Counted from the first letter of the stretch, positions 50,101-61,240 are shown. The stretch: DNA of 64,000 bases from Myoxocephalus aenaeus (GCA_038501785.1 JBAMJR010000332.1:546001-610000); one strand, 5' to 3'. The notes: a model not told the origin generated them from the letters alone. Numbers and translations are program-made.

Positions 50101-53100
50101 CAACACCAGCCTCATCTACAACAACAACTGCTGCCCCAACAACAACTGCTGCCGCAACAACAACCGCAGACCAAACAACAACTGCAGTCCCAACAACAAC
50201 AACAACTGCGGCCCCAACAACAACTGCTGCCCCAACAACAACAACTGCAGCCCCAACAACAACTGTGACCCCAAAAACAACAACTGTTCCCCCAACAACG
50301 ACAACTGCGGCCACCACAACAACTGCTGCCCCAACAACAACAACCGCTAACCCAACAACAACTGCTGCCCCAACAACAACAACTGCAGCCCCAACAACAA
50401 CAACAACTGCTAACCCAACAACAACAACTGCAGTCCCAACTGCTGCCCCAACAACTGCAGCCCCAACAACAACAACTGCGGCCCCAACAACAACAACCGC
50501 AGTCCCAACAACAACGACTGCAGCCCCTAAAACAACAACAACTGCGGCCCCAACAACAACAACCGCAGTCCCAACAACAATGACTTCAGCCCCTAAAACA
50601 ACAACTAGAGCCCCTACAACAACAACTGCGGCCCCCACAACAACTGCTGCCCCAACAATATCAACTGCTAACCAAACAACAACAACAATTACGGCCCCAA
50701 CAACAACATCCGCAGACCCAACAACAACAACTGCAGCCCCAACTACTGCGGCCCCCACAACAACAACTGCTGCCCCAACAACAACAACTTCGTACCCCAC
50801 AACAACTGCGGCCCCGACAACTGCAGACACAACAACAACTGCAGACACAACAACAACTAGGCCCCCAACAACTATTGCCCCAACAACAACAACTGCGGCC
50901 CCAACTACAACAACAGCTGCAACTACAACAACAACTTCGGCCCTAACAAAATCAACTACTGCCCCAACAACAACTGCGGCCCCAACAACAACAGCTGCAC
51001 CTTCCACAATAAGCGTGACTTTTAGATCTCTTCAATCTACATTTACAAGTGATTTGAGTGATCCGTCAACTACAGCTTTCAAGGAACGAGCTGCAATAAT
51101 AAATGAAGAGGTAAGTCTCATTCTTTGAATAAAACCTGCTAGTTCAACTTCTGAATTATTTGATTACAGAGCTCAATAATCCAATCATATAACTCAAAAC
51201 TTACTAGAAAGTATACTAAAAAATCATCAAGGGGAATATATGAAAGTAAATAAAACAAATCATCCAGCTTGTGCAACTGTTCTCATATAAACACAGTTCA
51301 ATGTTTAAAGGCAAAAGTAAAAAGTGTTTGAAGTGTGTTTCAGACAGCAACAAACTGAATCGTCCTCCGTCACTTCTGCCTTTTCAAGAAAAGGAAAAGC
51401 GGATCTCACGCTACCGCCGACTCTCTGGGACCGTCATCTCAAGCTAAACGCTTTGTGTAGAGCCAGTATTTTATTTGTCCTTTTGGGCTCCTTTTGTTCT
51501 ACAGACATAAAGGACTCATTTAGAGCAAATGAAAACACACAGATTCTTAGTTTCAGTTGATTTGAGACAAAGCTAGTAATGCATGATGTACTCCATTTCT
51601 ACTGATAGACCCCAAAAAACTATCTTCATTTAAGCAAGCCCTCAAAACCCACCTCTTCCAGATCGCCTTCACCTGTTAAACCCCTGCACCTATCCTCCAC
51701 TTTGACCGACACAGCTTCTCGAGTTTTCTTTTTTCTTATACCAAAAATGTTCTGTTGGTTTGTTTTGTGTGCTTTGTCTTTGCATTTTTGTTTTGTTCAG
51801 TTTGTCTCTGTCTCTTGTCCCCAATGTAAAGCGTCTTTGTGTACTCAGAAAAGCGCTATAAAAGTTTTAATTATTATTAAACCTGCACACTGGTCCTTTA
51901 AATACGGTCTAATATTCATTTCTGTTCCTGCAGCTTGAACCTATCTTCACATCGACATTCCCTTCCTCCTTCCAGTCCATGGAAGTGAAGTCATTCAGGT
52001 ATTGTGTTTAGAGAAACAGTGTTGCAATTCTTACAATTCAATAATAGCGGCTTAAATGTAATACTTTAAACTATGTTTTTGTTTCCTCTTCTGCAGTCCT
52101 GGATCAGTCATCAACAACATTGAAGCCAGCTTTAACAACACATTACCTCCTACTGAAGCTGAGATTAAAAAAAGTTTGACCGAAGCAGCTTCAAGCGTCA
52201 CCGGCTTCGACATTGACGCCGCCTCAATCAGTGTGAACGTCACATGTAAGCAACGAGAGCTAGTTGAAGAACGATGTCAAAGGTTGCACAAACTATTGTA
52301 TAACTAATGTTTTGTTTTACTGCAGCAACTGCAGCAACAACAACTGCTGCTCCTGCAACAACTGCAGCCCCAACAACAACAACTGCCCCAACAACAACAA
52401 CTACGGCCCCAACAACAACTGCCGCCGGCACAACAACAACTGCTGCCCCAACAACAACAACTGCCGCCGGCACAACAACAACTGTAGCCCCAACAACTGC
52501 GGCCCCCACAACAACAACTGCTGCCCCAACAAAAACAACAAACGCAGACCCAACAACTACAGCACCAACAATAACAACTGCGGCCCCAACAACAACAACA
52601 ACTGTGGCCCCAACAACAACAACTGCTCCCCCAACAACAACAACTACAACTGCAGCCCCAACAACAACAACAACAACTGAAGCCCTAACAACAATAACTG
52701 CGGCCCCAACAACAACAACTTCGGCCACAAAATCAACAACTGCAGCCCCAACAACAATAACTGCAGCCCCAACAACAACAATTGCTGCACCAACAACAAC
52801 TGCGGCCCCAACAACAACAACTGCGGCACCCACAACGACAACTGTGGCTCCAACAACAACAACTGCGGCCCCAACAACAACAACTGCTGCCCCAACAACA
52901 ACAACAACTGTGGCTTCAACAACAACAACAACTTCGGCCCCCACATCAACAACTGCTGCCCCCACAACGACAACTGCAACCCCAACAACAATAACTGCAG
53001 CCCCAACAACAACAACAGCTGCATTTACAACAACAACTGCTGCCCCAACATCAACAACTGCAGCCCCAACAACTGCGGCCCCCACAACGATAACTGTGGC

Positions 53101-56100
53101 CCCAACAACAACTGCAGCCCCAACAATAAAAACTGCGGCCCCAACAACAACAACAACTGTGGCCCCCACAACAACAACTGCGGCCCCAACAACAACAACT
53201 GCGGCCCCAACAACAACAACTGCTCCCCCAACAACAACAACTGCTGCACCAACAACAACTGCGGCCCCAACAACAACAACTGCCGCCGGCACAACAACAA
53301 CTGTAGCCCCAACAACTGCGGCCCCCACAACAACAACTGCTGCCCCAACAAAAACAACAAACGCAGACCCAACAACTACAGCACCAACAATAACAACTGC
53401 GGCCCCAACAACAACAACAACTGTGGCCCCCACAACAACAACTGCGGCCCCAACAACAACAACTGCTCCCCCAACAACAACAACTACAACTGCAGCCCCA
53501 ACAACAACAACAACTGAAGCCCTAACAACAATACCTGCGGCCCCAACAACAACAACTTCGGCCACAAAATCAACAACTGCAGCCCCAACAACAATAACTG
53601 CAGCCCCAACAACAACAATTGCTGCACCAACAACAACTGCGGCCCCAACAACAACAACTGCGGCACCCACAACGACAACTGTGGCTCCAACAACAACAAC
53701 TGCGGCCCCAACAACAACAACTGCTGCCCCAACAACAACAACAACTGTGGCTTCAACAACAACAACAACTTCGGCCCCCACATCAACAACTGCTGCCCCC
53801 ACAACGACAACTGCAACCCCAACAACAATAACTGCAGCCCCAACAACAACAACAGCTGCATTTACAACAACAACTGCTGCCCCAACAACAACAACTGCAG
53901 CCCCAACATCAACAACTGCAGCCCCAACAACTGCGGCCCCCACAACGATAACTGTGGCCCCAACAACAACTGCAGCCCCAACAATAAAAACTGCGGCCCC
54001 AACAACAACAACAACTGTGGCCCCCACAACAACAACTGCGGCCCCAACAACAACAACTGCGGCCCCAACAACAACAACTGCTCCCCCAACAACAACAACT
54101 GCTGCACCAACAACAACTGCGGCCCCAACAACAACAACTGCGGCCCCAACAACAACAACTGCTCCCCCAACAACAACAACTGCTGCACCAACAACAACTG
54201 TGGCTCCAACAACAACAACTGCGGCGCCCACAACGACAACTGTGGCTCCAACAACAACAACTGCGACCCCCACAATGACATCTGCGGCCCCAACAACAAC
54301 AACTGCGGCGCCCACAACGACAACTGTGGCTCCAACAACAACAACTGCAGCCCCAACAACTGCGGCCCCCACAACGATAACTGTGACCCCAACAACAACT
54401 GCAGCCCCAACAATAACAACTGCAGCCCCAACAATAAAAACTGCGGCCCCAACAACAACAACAACTGTGGCCCCCACAACAACAACTGCGGCCCCAACAA
54501 CAACAACTACTCCCCCAACAACAACAACTGCTCCCCCAACAACAACAACTGAATCCCCGACAACTACAACTGCAGCCCCAACAACAACTGAAGCCCTAAC
54601 AACACCAACTGCGGCCCCAACAACTGCGGCCCCCACAACAACAACTGTAGCCCCAACAACTGCGGCCCCAAAAACAACAACAACAACTGCGGCCCCAACA
54701 ACAACAACTGTTGCCCAAACAACAACAACTGCTGCCCCAACAACAACAACTGCAGCCCCAACATCAACAACTGCAGCCCCAACAACTGCGGCCCCCACAA
54801 CGATAACTGTGGCCCCAACAACAACTGCAGCCCCAACAATAAAAACTGCGGCCCCAACAACAACAACAACTGTGGCCCCCACAACAACAACTGCGGCCCC
54901 AACAACAACAACTGCTCCCCCAACAACAACAACTGCTGCACCAACAACAACTGCGGCCCCAACAACAACAACTGCGGCCCCAACAACAACAACTGCTCCC
55001 CCAACAACAACAACTGCTGCACCAACAACAACTGTGGCTCCAACAACAACAACTGCGGCGCCCACAACGACAACTGTGGCTCCAACAACAACAACTGCGG
55101 CCCCCACAATGACATCTGCGGCCCCAACAACAACAACTGCGGCGCCCACAACGACAACTGTGGCTCCAACAACAACAACTGCAGCCCCAACAACTGCGGC
55201 CCCCACAACGATAACTGTGACCCCAACAACAACTGCAGCCCCAACAATAACAACTGCAGCCCCAACAATAAAAACTGCGGCCCCAACAACAACAACAACT
55301 GTGGCCCCCACAACAACAACTGCGGCCCCAACAACAACAACTACTCCCCCAACAACAACAACTGCTCCCCCAACAACAACAACTGCTCCCCCAACAACAA
55401 CAACTGAATCCCCGACAACTACAACTGCAGCCCCAACAACAACTGAAGCCCTAACAACACCAACTGCGGCCCCCACAACAACAACTGTAGCCCCAACAAC
55501 TGCGGCCCCAACAACAACAACTGTTGCCCCAACAACGACAACTGTGGCCCAAACAACAACAACTGCTGCCCCAACAACAACTGCTGCCCCTACAACAATA
55601 ACTGCGGCCCAAACAACAACAACTGCTGCCCCCACAACTGCTAACCCAACAACTGCAGCCCCAACAACAAAAACTGCTGCCACAACAACAACAACAACTT
55701 CTGCCCCAACAACAACAACCGCGGCCCCAACAACAACAACCGCGGCCCCAACAACAACAGCTGCACCTTCCACAATAAGCGTGACTTTTAGATCTGTTCA
55801 ATCTACATTTACAAGTGATTTGACTGATCCGTCATCTCCAGCTTTCATGGATCGAGCTGCAATGATAAATGAAGAGGTAAGTCTCATTCTTTGAATAAAA
55901 CCTGCTAGTTCAAATTCTTAATTATTTGATGACAGAGCTCAATCATCCAAACAAAGAACTCAAAACTTACTAGAAGCTGTCCAGCTTGTGCTACTGTTCT
56001 CATATAAACAGTTCAATCTTTAAATGCAAAAGTAAAAAGTGTTTGAAGTGTGTTTCCTGCATCTAGTCGTGTTGTTTCAGACAGCAACAAACTGAATCGT

Positions 56101-57033
56101 CCTCCGTCACTTCTGCCTTTTCAAGAAAAGGAAAAGCGGAGCTCACGCTACCACCGACTCTCTGGCACCGTCATGGCCTCAAGCTAACATAAAAACGCTT
56201 TGTGTAGAGCCAGTATTTGATTTGTCCTTTTGGGCTCCTGTATAAACACTGTATTGCAGCGCGGCAAACTCTGTGAAGATGATCCTTTTCCTCTACAGAC
56301 ATGAAGGACTCATTCAGAGCAAATGAAAACACACAGATTCTTAGTTTCAGTTGATTTGAGACAAATCTAGTAATGGATGTTTTACTCCTTTTCTTCTTAT
56401 AGACCCCACAAACCTGCACACTGGTCCTTTAAATACGGTCTAATATTAATTTCTGTTCCTGCAGCTTGAACCTATCTTCATAGAGACAATCCCTGGCTAC
56501 CAGTCCATGGAAGTGGTGTCATTCAGGTATTGTGTAGAGAGAAACAGTGTTGCAATTCTTACAATTCAATAATAGCGTCTTAAATCTAATACTTTAAACT
56601 TTATTTTTTGTTTCCCCTTCTGCAGGGCTGGATCAGTCATCAACGACATTAAAGTCAACGTTAACAACATGTTACCTCCTACTGAAGCTGAGATTAAAGA
56701 AAGTTTGACCGAAGCAGCTTCAAACGTCACCGGCTTCGACATTGAAGCCACCTCAATCAATGTGAACGTCACATGTAAGCAACGAGAGCTAGTTGATCAA
56801 CGATGTCAAAGGTTGCACAAACTATTGTATAACTAATGTTTTGTTTCACTGCAGCAACTGCAACTGCAACAACTACAACTGTAACAACTACAACTGCAGC
56901 AGCTGTAGCACCTGCAGCAACTACATCTTCAAGCGGAGTGAGCCACAAGATCAGTCTCATCACTGCATCCTGTCTGGTAGTGTTGTCATGGCTACTGGTT
57001 GACGTCTCATACGGCTTCGTCTTGTTATTGTAA
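32136..57033 (+). CDS. Giant GPI-anchored multi-SEA mucin, gene 2 (five repeat-SEA units)
   Basis: Coding exons: 32136-32178, 32322-35932, 36864-36928, 37028-37176, 37257-40291, 41218-41282, 41382-41530, 41611-44642, 45574-45638, 45738-45886, 45967-51110, 51934-51998, 52097-52245, 52326-55876, 56465-56526, 56626-56774, 56855-57033. All introns are GT-AG; the joined frame is 6,553 codons. The signal exon has the same coding sequence as in gene 1. Five Thr/Ala/Pro domains of about 1203, 1011, 1010, 1714 and 1183 codons each end in an SEA domain of about 120 residues with the GS turn (SPGSII or RAGSVI). The last exon gives SSSG plus a hydrophobic end, as in gene 1. The mucin domains are less regular than gene 1 (TKT, TTS, TTRIAA, VAP variants). 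It is inferred to be a long, extended surface mucin with proteolytically cleavable SEA nodes. Alternative splicing that skips whole units would keep frame. The gene could also be over- or under-counted by assembly of the arrays. Confidence 0.83.
32322..37176 (+). other. Gene 2 unit 1 (repeat exon + SEA exons a and b)
   Basis: Exons 32322-35932, 36864-36928 and 37028-37176. The repeat exon contains a 1,224-bp tandem duplication: the GCTGCCGC plus AACAAAAAC marker lies at 32961/33188 and again at 34185/34412. Its 3' part (35080-35540) has repeated TTRIAATTTTT motifs. The SEA N-terminal strand (MTFRSPKSTFTSDLSDPSS) ends the exon. Confidence 0.85.
36547..36814 (+). mobile_element. LINE-tail insertion in the SEA intron of unit 1
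   Basis: The insert runs from ATCTTCATTCAAGCAAGCCC to AAAGCGCTATAAAAG with a (TTA)n tail and is bounded by AAACCT on both sides (36541-36546 and 36809-36814). Copies at about 40901-41168, 45257-45524 and about 51617-51889 lie at the same place in units 2-4. Unit 5 has one AAACCT (56410-56415) and no insert. The sequence type is an L2-like 3' end. Confidence 0.75.
37257..41530 (+). other. Gene 2 unit 2 (repeat exon + SEA exons a and b)
   Basis: Exons 37257-40291, 41218-41282 and 41382-41530. The repeat exon starts with a distinct Ala-rich segment (ATAAPATEATATAANVATTT), different from unit 1, which follows the signal exon directly. Donor of the repeat exon is GAG|GTAAGG. The whole unit is nearly the same as unit 3, about 4,354 bp downstream. 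Confidence 0.85.
41611..45886 (+). other. Gene 2 unit 3 (repeat exon + SEA exons a and b)
   Basis: Exons 41611-44642, 45574-45638 and 45738-45886. Compared with unit 2 it lacks a few repeats (for example near 42190 and 43880) and has an extra stretch near 43470-43545, but is otherwise almost identical, introns included. This is the youngest duplication in the window. Confidence 0.85.
45967..52245 (+). other. Gene 2 unit 4 (longest repeat exon + SEA exons a and b)
   Basis: Exons 45967-51110, 51934-51998 and 52097-52245. The repeat exon is 5,144 bp. It contains at 47097-47165 a second copy of the Ala-rich exon-start segment (PATAAPATEATATAANVATT), and two copies of SAQRTTTESPTTSTAAP (about 46885 and 47310). 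A TTCGTCCCC marker recurs at 48545, 48755 and 49025. The exon may be a fusion of two older repeat exons. Its SEA b exon has an extra N-N-T sequon. Confidence 0.85.
52326..56774 (+). other. Gene 2 unit 5 (repeat exon + SEA exons a and b)
   Basis: Exons 52326-55876, 56465-56526 and 56626-56774. SEA exon a is 62 bp, as in gene 1, and not 65 bp as in units 1-4. The repeat exon has an 819-bp tandem duplication (ACGCAGACC marker at 52542 and 53361) and an 834-bp one (CACAATGACA at 54271 and 55105). The intron lacks the LINE tail. This unit is closest to gene 1's SEA in structure, so it is probably the oldest, terminal unit. Confidence 0.85.
56855..57033 (+). other. Anchor exon of gene 2 (GPI-signal type)
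   Basis: After CACTGCAG the frame gives a Thr/Ala/Val linker, SSSGVSHK and the same hydrophobic end as gene 1 up to the TAA at 57031. The conservation of the tail, against a variable linker three codons longer than in gene 1, suggests selection on the anchor. Confidence 0.8.
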
Positions 57034-57432
57034 AAACTGGGATGTTGGCAAATAATTCATATTTAAATTAATTTTGCTTTTTGAGCAATATTTATCATAC
57101 TGACAGTTTGTCTTGTTTCGGCTTGTTTACGGTAATGGTATATATACATATATATTTCTAAATAATGCACTGTCAATATTCTTATTTATACTAAGTGTAT
57201 TTATGTAATCGTTATGTCTTCATGTATTCATCATCTTTTTTATGTAATCATCATGTATTTATGTAATCATCATGTAATCATCACGTAATCAGCATGTAAG
57301 CAGCATCACAGCATTCTATGATATTTCTTGTATTTTGTATAATTTCTGTGAAAACCTTCCCAATGATCAGAATACACAATCTCTGAGGAATTGAAATGGT
57401 CTCTTGTGATGTTTTTGCCATTTTAGTGGTTA
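57034..57432 (+). other. 3' untranslated region of gene 2
   Basis: It matches gene 1's 3' region, including ATGTAATCATC repeats (57195-57300), with an extra TATATACATATATA stretch at about 57139-57155. No obvious AATAAA is seen. Confidence 0.5.
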
Positions 57433-57790
57433 AAAAGAGCTTTAAGGCCTGTTTCATGTAAAAGAGCTTTAAGGCCTGTTTCATGTAAAAGTGCTTTAAG
57501 GCCTGTTTCATGTAAAAGAGCTTTAAGGCCTGTTTCATGTAAAAGAGCTTTAAGGCCTGTTTTATGTAAAAGTGCTTTAAGGCCTGTTTCATGTAAAAGA
57601 GCTTTAAGGCTTGTTTCATGTAAAAGAGCTTTAGGCCTGTTTCATGTAAAAGAGCTTTAAGGCTTGTTTCATGTAAAAGAGCTTTAGGCCTGTTTCATGT
57701 AAAAGAGCTTTAAGGCTTGTTTCATGTAAAAGAGCTTTAGGCCTGTTTCATGTAAAAGAGCTTTAGGCCTGTTTCATGTAAAAGAGCTTT
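57433..57790 (+). repeat. 25-27-bp minisatellite after gene 2, about 13 copies
   Basis: The same AAAAGAGCTTTAAGGCCTG unit as after gene 1, here with fewer copies and variants with AGTGCTTT or GGCTTG. Confidence 0.95.
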
Positions 57791-58397
57791 AAATCTAGAG
57801 AAAAGTCATTCTGATAAACCAGCAGTGAACATGCTCAGGAACATTTGTATTTATTCTTCAGCCAATTTATGAATTTCAGCCATTTCACTGTGACATTGGA
57901 GCTCAAATGAGACCCTTCAGCTCCAGAGATGTGGCGTAGAGGTGTGAAAACTCACCTGTTTTATTCATATCAAATCTTGAAGTTAGACATAACGGAGGCC
58001 GTGGTCTCTGTGAGTGACAGGTGGCTACAGTCTCAGCAGAGAGGCCTTTAAATGGTGTTCGCTCCTCCAGAACAAAAGGTCCATTTTAAATCCGTCATCC
58101 ATGATTCTCTGGAGCCGAGCTTCAAACACGTCACAGTATTGGTTCCTAACGAGTAGCCCGAGGTCTTGGGAATTTTTATTTTTTCAAGCGAGGCATAGTT
58201 TCAAACCGGTGGAACTTGTTTCGACATCCACGCAGGTGTAATGCAGGTAACTTGAACAAAAGGAGGGAGGAGCGGCTTGGCACTGAGCCGGAGGCCGGCA
58301 GCTGCGGTTCTCTGCGGTGAGAGGTTTGAAGGTTTGAAGGTTTGCAATGATAAGGTGAGGCCGGCACTCAGTGACGAGACTCTGAGATCGTTTAGAA
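57791..58397 (+). other. Intergenic, with a diverged promoter-like echo at about 58205-58397
   Basis: Pieces resemble gene 1's 5' flank in the same order: GTGGAACTTGTTTCGACAT and TAATGCAG (compare about 13720-13750), and ACTCTGAGATCGTTTAGAAC (compare 13973-13992 in exon 1). A hAT element starts at the end of the match. No coding exon follows, so this may be the broken start of another gene copy. Confidence 0.35.
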
Positions 58398-59160
58398 CAG
58401 GGGTGTCAAACTCATTTTCACCCTGGGCCACATCAGCATCATGGTCGCCCTCAAAGGGCCGGTTGTAACTGTAACACTATAAATGTAACAACGACCGAAC
58501 ATATTGTTAAATAACTGTCTTTGTATTTGATTATTGTAAAAATATTGTACATGCATTTATATAAATGTAAAAATATATGTAAGCAAATTTCTCTGTTACT
58601 ATGACATAAATCCATTTATTTTAGGGTTAAGAAACCCACATTACTCTATCCAAGATCTAACTTTCAACAGAAGAAAATAACAAAGACAAAGATCAAAGGC
58701 ACGTTATTGTTCAAAGCTTTTTTGTCACAGGACATAACTCTGGTCCAACAAATAATTGTGAGCTAATAAGAACATGCATGTGGTCTGGGGCAGTGGTTCA
58801 ACTGGTCTGGCTGCAGGACTCACCATCACCCCTGAATGACAAGCTGGAACAAAGCGAGGAACATTTTCAACTTTCAACAGTCTCATGCACAGTTGGGAAT
58901 GAAGGGAACAATCACAAATAGTCCGGTGTGTAAACTCATGCAAGTAAAGCGTGTTGTGACGCAGCATTGAGGAGTGTGAATAGATGGCACTCTGCATTAA
59001 AAATTCCCTTCAAAATAAAAGCACAACATTTTTTTGGGGCCCATGCAAAGGTCCGCGAACCACTGAAAACGGGCCGCGATAGTGATCATGCCTTTCATGC
59101 CTTTCAAGCCGTCGCGGGCCACATGAAATGACGTGGTGGGCCTTGAGTTTGACACCTGTG
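58398..59160. mobile_element. hAT (Charlie-like) non-autonomous element
   Basis: The left end CAGGGGTGTCAAACTCA and the right end, read inverted CACAGGTGTCAAACTCA, pair over 17 bases with two mismatches. Both are followed by GGCCCAC/GGGCCACAT-type sequence known from Charlie-type hAT ends. The 8-bp flanks do not match, so the duplication has decayed or one end is off. No transposase frame was found. Confidence 0.7.
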
Positions 59161-60473
59161 CTCTACCACATTAGCCACATATATAGATAGGACTCCAGAT
59201 CCGCAGCGTTGTGTTTTTAATTCACCTCAATGTAGGCCGACACATGACTGTATGTTTTTTCTCCTCTTCATATGAGTTTGATAATTATAACAGATAAAAT
59301 AACAATACAATGACAATACTTGTCTTTATTCTTGTTCTATAATTTCATAAATACAACAAATTATAGTTTTTTTATATATAATATGACTATATATAAAACT
59401 TTAAAAGCTGTGATATCAAATAGCTTTTGCGGACAAATTGTTTTTGGTGAATAAAAGGGCAAAATGGCTCTTTGGATAGGAAAGGTTGTTCACCCCTGCC
59501 CTATACCATAACCTCCTATACCCTAACCCATGAAGACAGATGCATCAAATGTCATACAGTTGAAAACAAACAAAAAGACACAGGAACCATCAACACGTCT
59601 TTCTGATGCTGAATATTTATTTCAGTTCATGTACAAGCTTGCAGCGGTTCCAGTTGAAGAAGACTGGTTTATAAATAATACATAATCTAATCATGAATAA
59701 ATGTTCTCTCGTTTCAAGTAAAATAAGGGATGTATTTATGAATGAATGAAAGAATGCTTTCGAAATATGTGAGAAAAATAAATTTCACTGAATTCACTGA
59801 AAACGTGTCATATTGATCTCATCTTCTAAAAAGGGACTTTATCTGTGGTTATTAAACCACTTGTTTCAGCTCTCTTCCTCTCTGTTAACATCATTATTGG
59901 ACAGTAAATGAATGTGTTAGCATTCTGATCAGGTTTATTTTCTGTGCCTTCATCTCAGATGTGAGTGGGTACGTTTGCTCAAAGGTTCTGGGCTTTGTCT
60001 CGTGGTGGAGCTTCACATTGCTGCATTTAATAATCGTCATTGTCTCTGAACATATGAGACATTCTGGTTTTGAACTGTCCATAAGAAGAATGAAGATATA
60101 AGAGTCCATTCATGGTTCAAGACTCTGGTCTCTGACCACTTTTCTCTTTTAGGGGAACGACATGTGAAATAACTTCTCTGCTCACGTACTATTGTCAGAC
60201 TACTCTCTCCTGTGTGTGTAAATCTCACTTGAGTCAGGAAGTTGATCAGAATACACATATTTGATTGGCTGAGTAGCGTCACGTGATATGATTTAAAAAG
60301 CATGTCGTTGGTCGGTGTGTCTCTTGGACGGCTGAACGAGTTCTGTGAAGACTGGAAAAGCTGCGCCGATTGAAATAGAAATTGAATAATTCTCAATTAT
60401 CTCTCGGTTATAGGTTCAGGGTTCAGATACAACGACGTCTAGGACCGGATCCAGACCGTGATCCTCCTAATAG
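59161..60473. other. Intergenic, nothing firm
   Basis: No exon could be recognised. An AATAAA on the minus strand (59616-59621) could be the polyadenylation signal of the lectin gene, but the terminal lectin exon was not found. Confidence 0.35.
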
Positions 60474-61040
60474 TAGGGGTGGGGGGGGAAATCGATTCAG
60501 CATAGTATCGCGATATTTTGCGTGCCGATATTGTATCGATACAAGGAAGCCAAGTATCGATCTGTAGCAGCTGTGCGTAGGAAGTCACACTACGCACAGC
60601 TGTTACACGAAACACGGGACAACATGCTGGAAGCGGCCGTCATTCAGCGTAAAATCCACCGAGCTGTGTGCGGCTACGGATAAAATTATAAACCCAGACA
60701 CAAGGGCGTTTGACGTTCCGACGTTTTGAGGATTTCCACAACAAGTATGAAGCAGAAAGAGTGGTTATTTCCATGGTGAATGGCGGAAATGAAAACTGCT
60801 TGCACGGAGATAAGCCCCGCCCCCTCTCCGGTGCGTCCAGCTCGAATGACGCGACTATGTAGACTGTAATGCAAACAGTTCAGTTTGTCAGGTGCAACAT
60901 TTAAATAAATGATTGAAGTGAGATGAACAGACTGAAAACGGTATCTTCTTAGATACAATATGTTGACAAAGTTTTCCTTTGGGGACAATTTGCGGTGAAA
61001 AAAAATTGCAATACTCAATATATCGCAGTATCTGACAGTA
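60474..61040 (+). mobile_element. hAT-type element remnant with a hairpin
   Basis: The left end (TAGGGGTGGGGGGGGAAATC) followed by repeated ATCGATAC/TATCGCG motifs and the AATATATCGCAGTATC near 61017 are typical of fish hAT elements with an ATCG-rich end. The right terminal repeat is missing. Inside, 60564-60580 and 60590-60606 form a 17-bp stem with one mismatch and a 9-base loop. Confidence 0.55.
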
Positions 61041-61240
61041 TTTTGAATCAGTGTGACTTGAAGAGGTTCAATTTGGTTTAAATGCAGCACCTCCCTTCAT
61101 GCTCATCTGGACTGTTTTCTTGACCTATAATAATCATCCACCAGGGATCATACAAGTGTCTTTTCTTGTCTGAGGTTCAGAAGTCTACATTCATCTCTAT
61201 TAAGTTATAACCTCTCCTCTTGAGTCTTTAGTTTGCTTAC

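Noticed and set aside
57281..57619. Minus-strand frame with MKQALKLFY repeats
   Set aside because: It is the minisatellite read backwards; the unit length of 27 bp simply preserves the frame.
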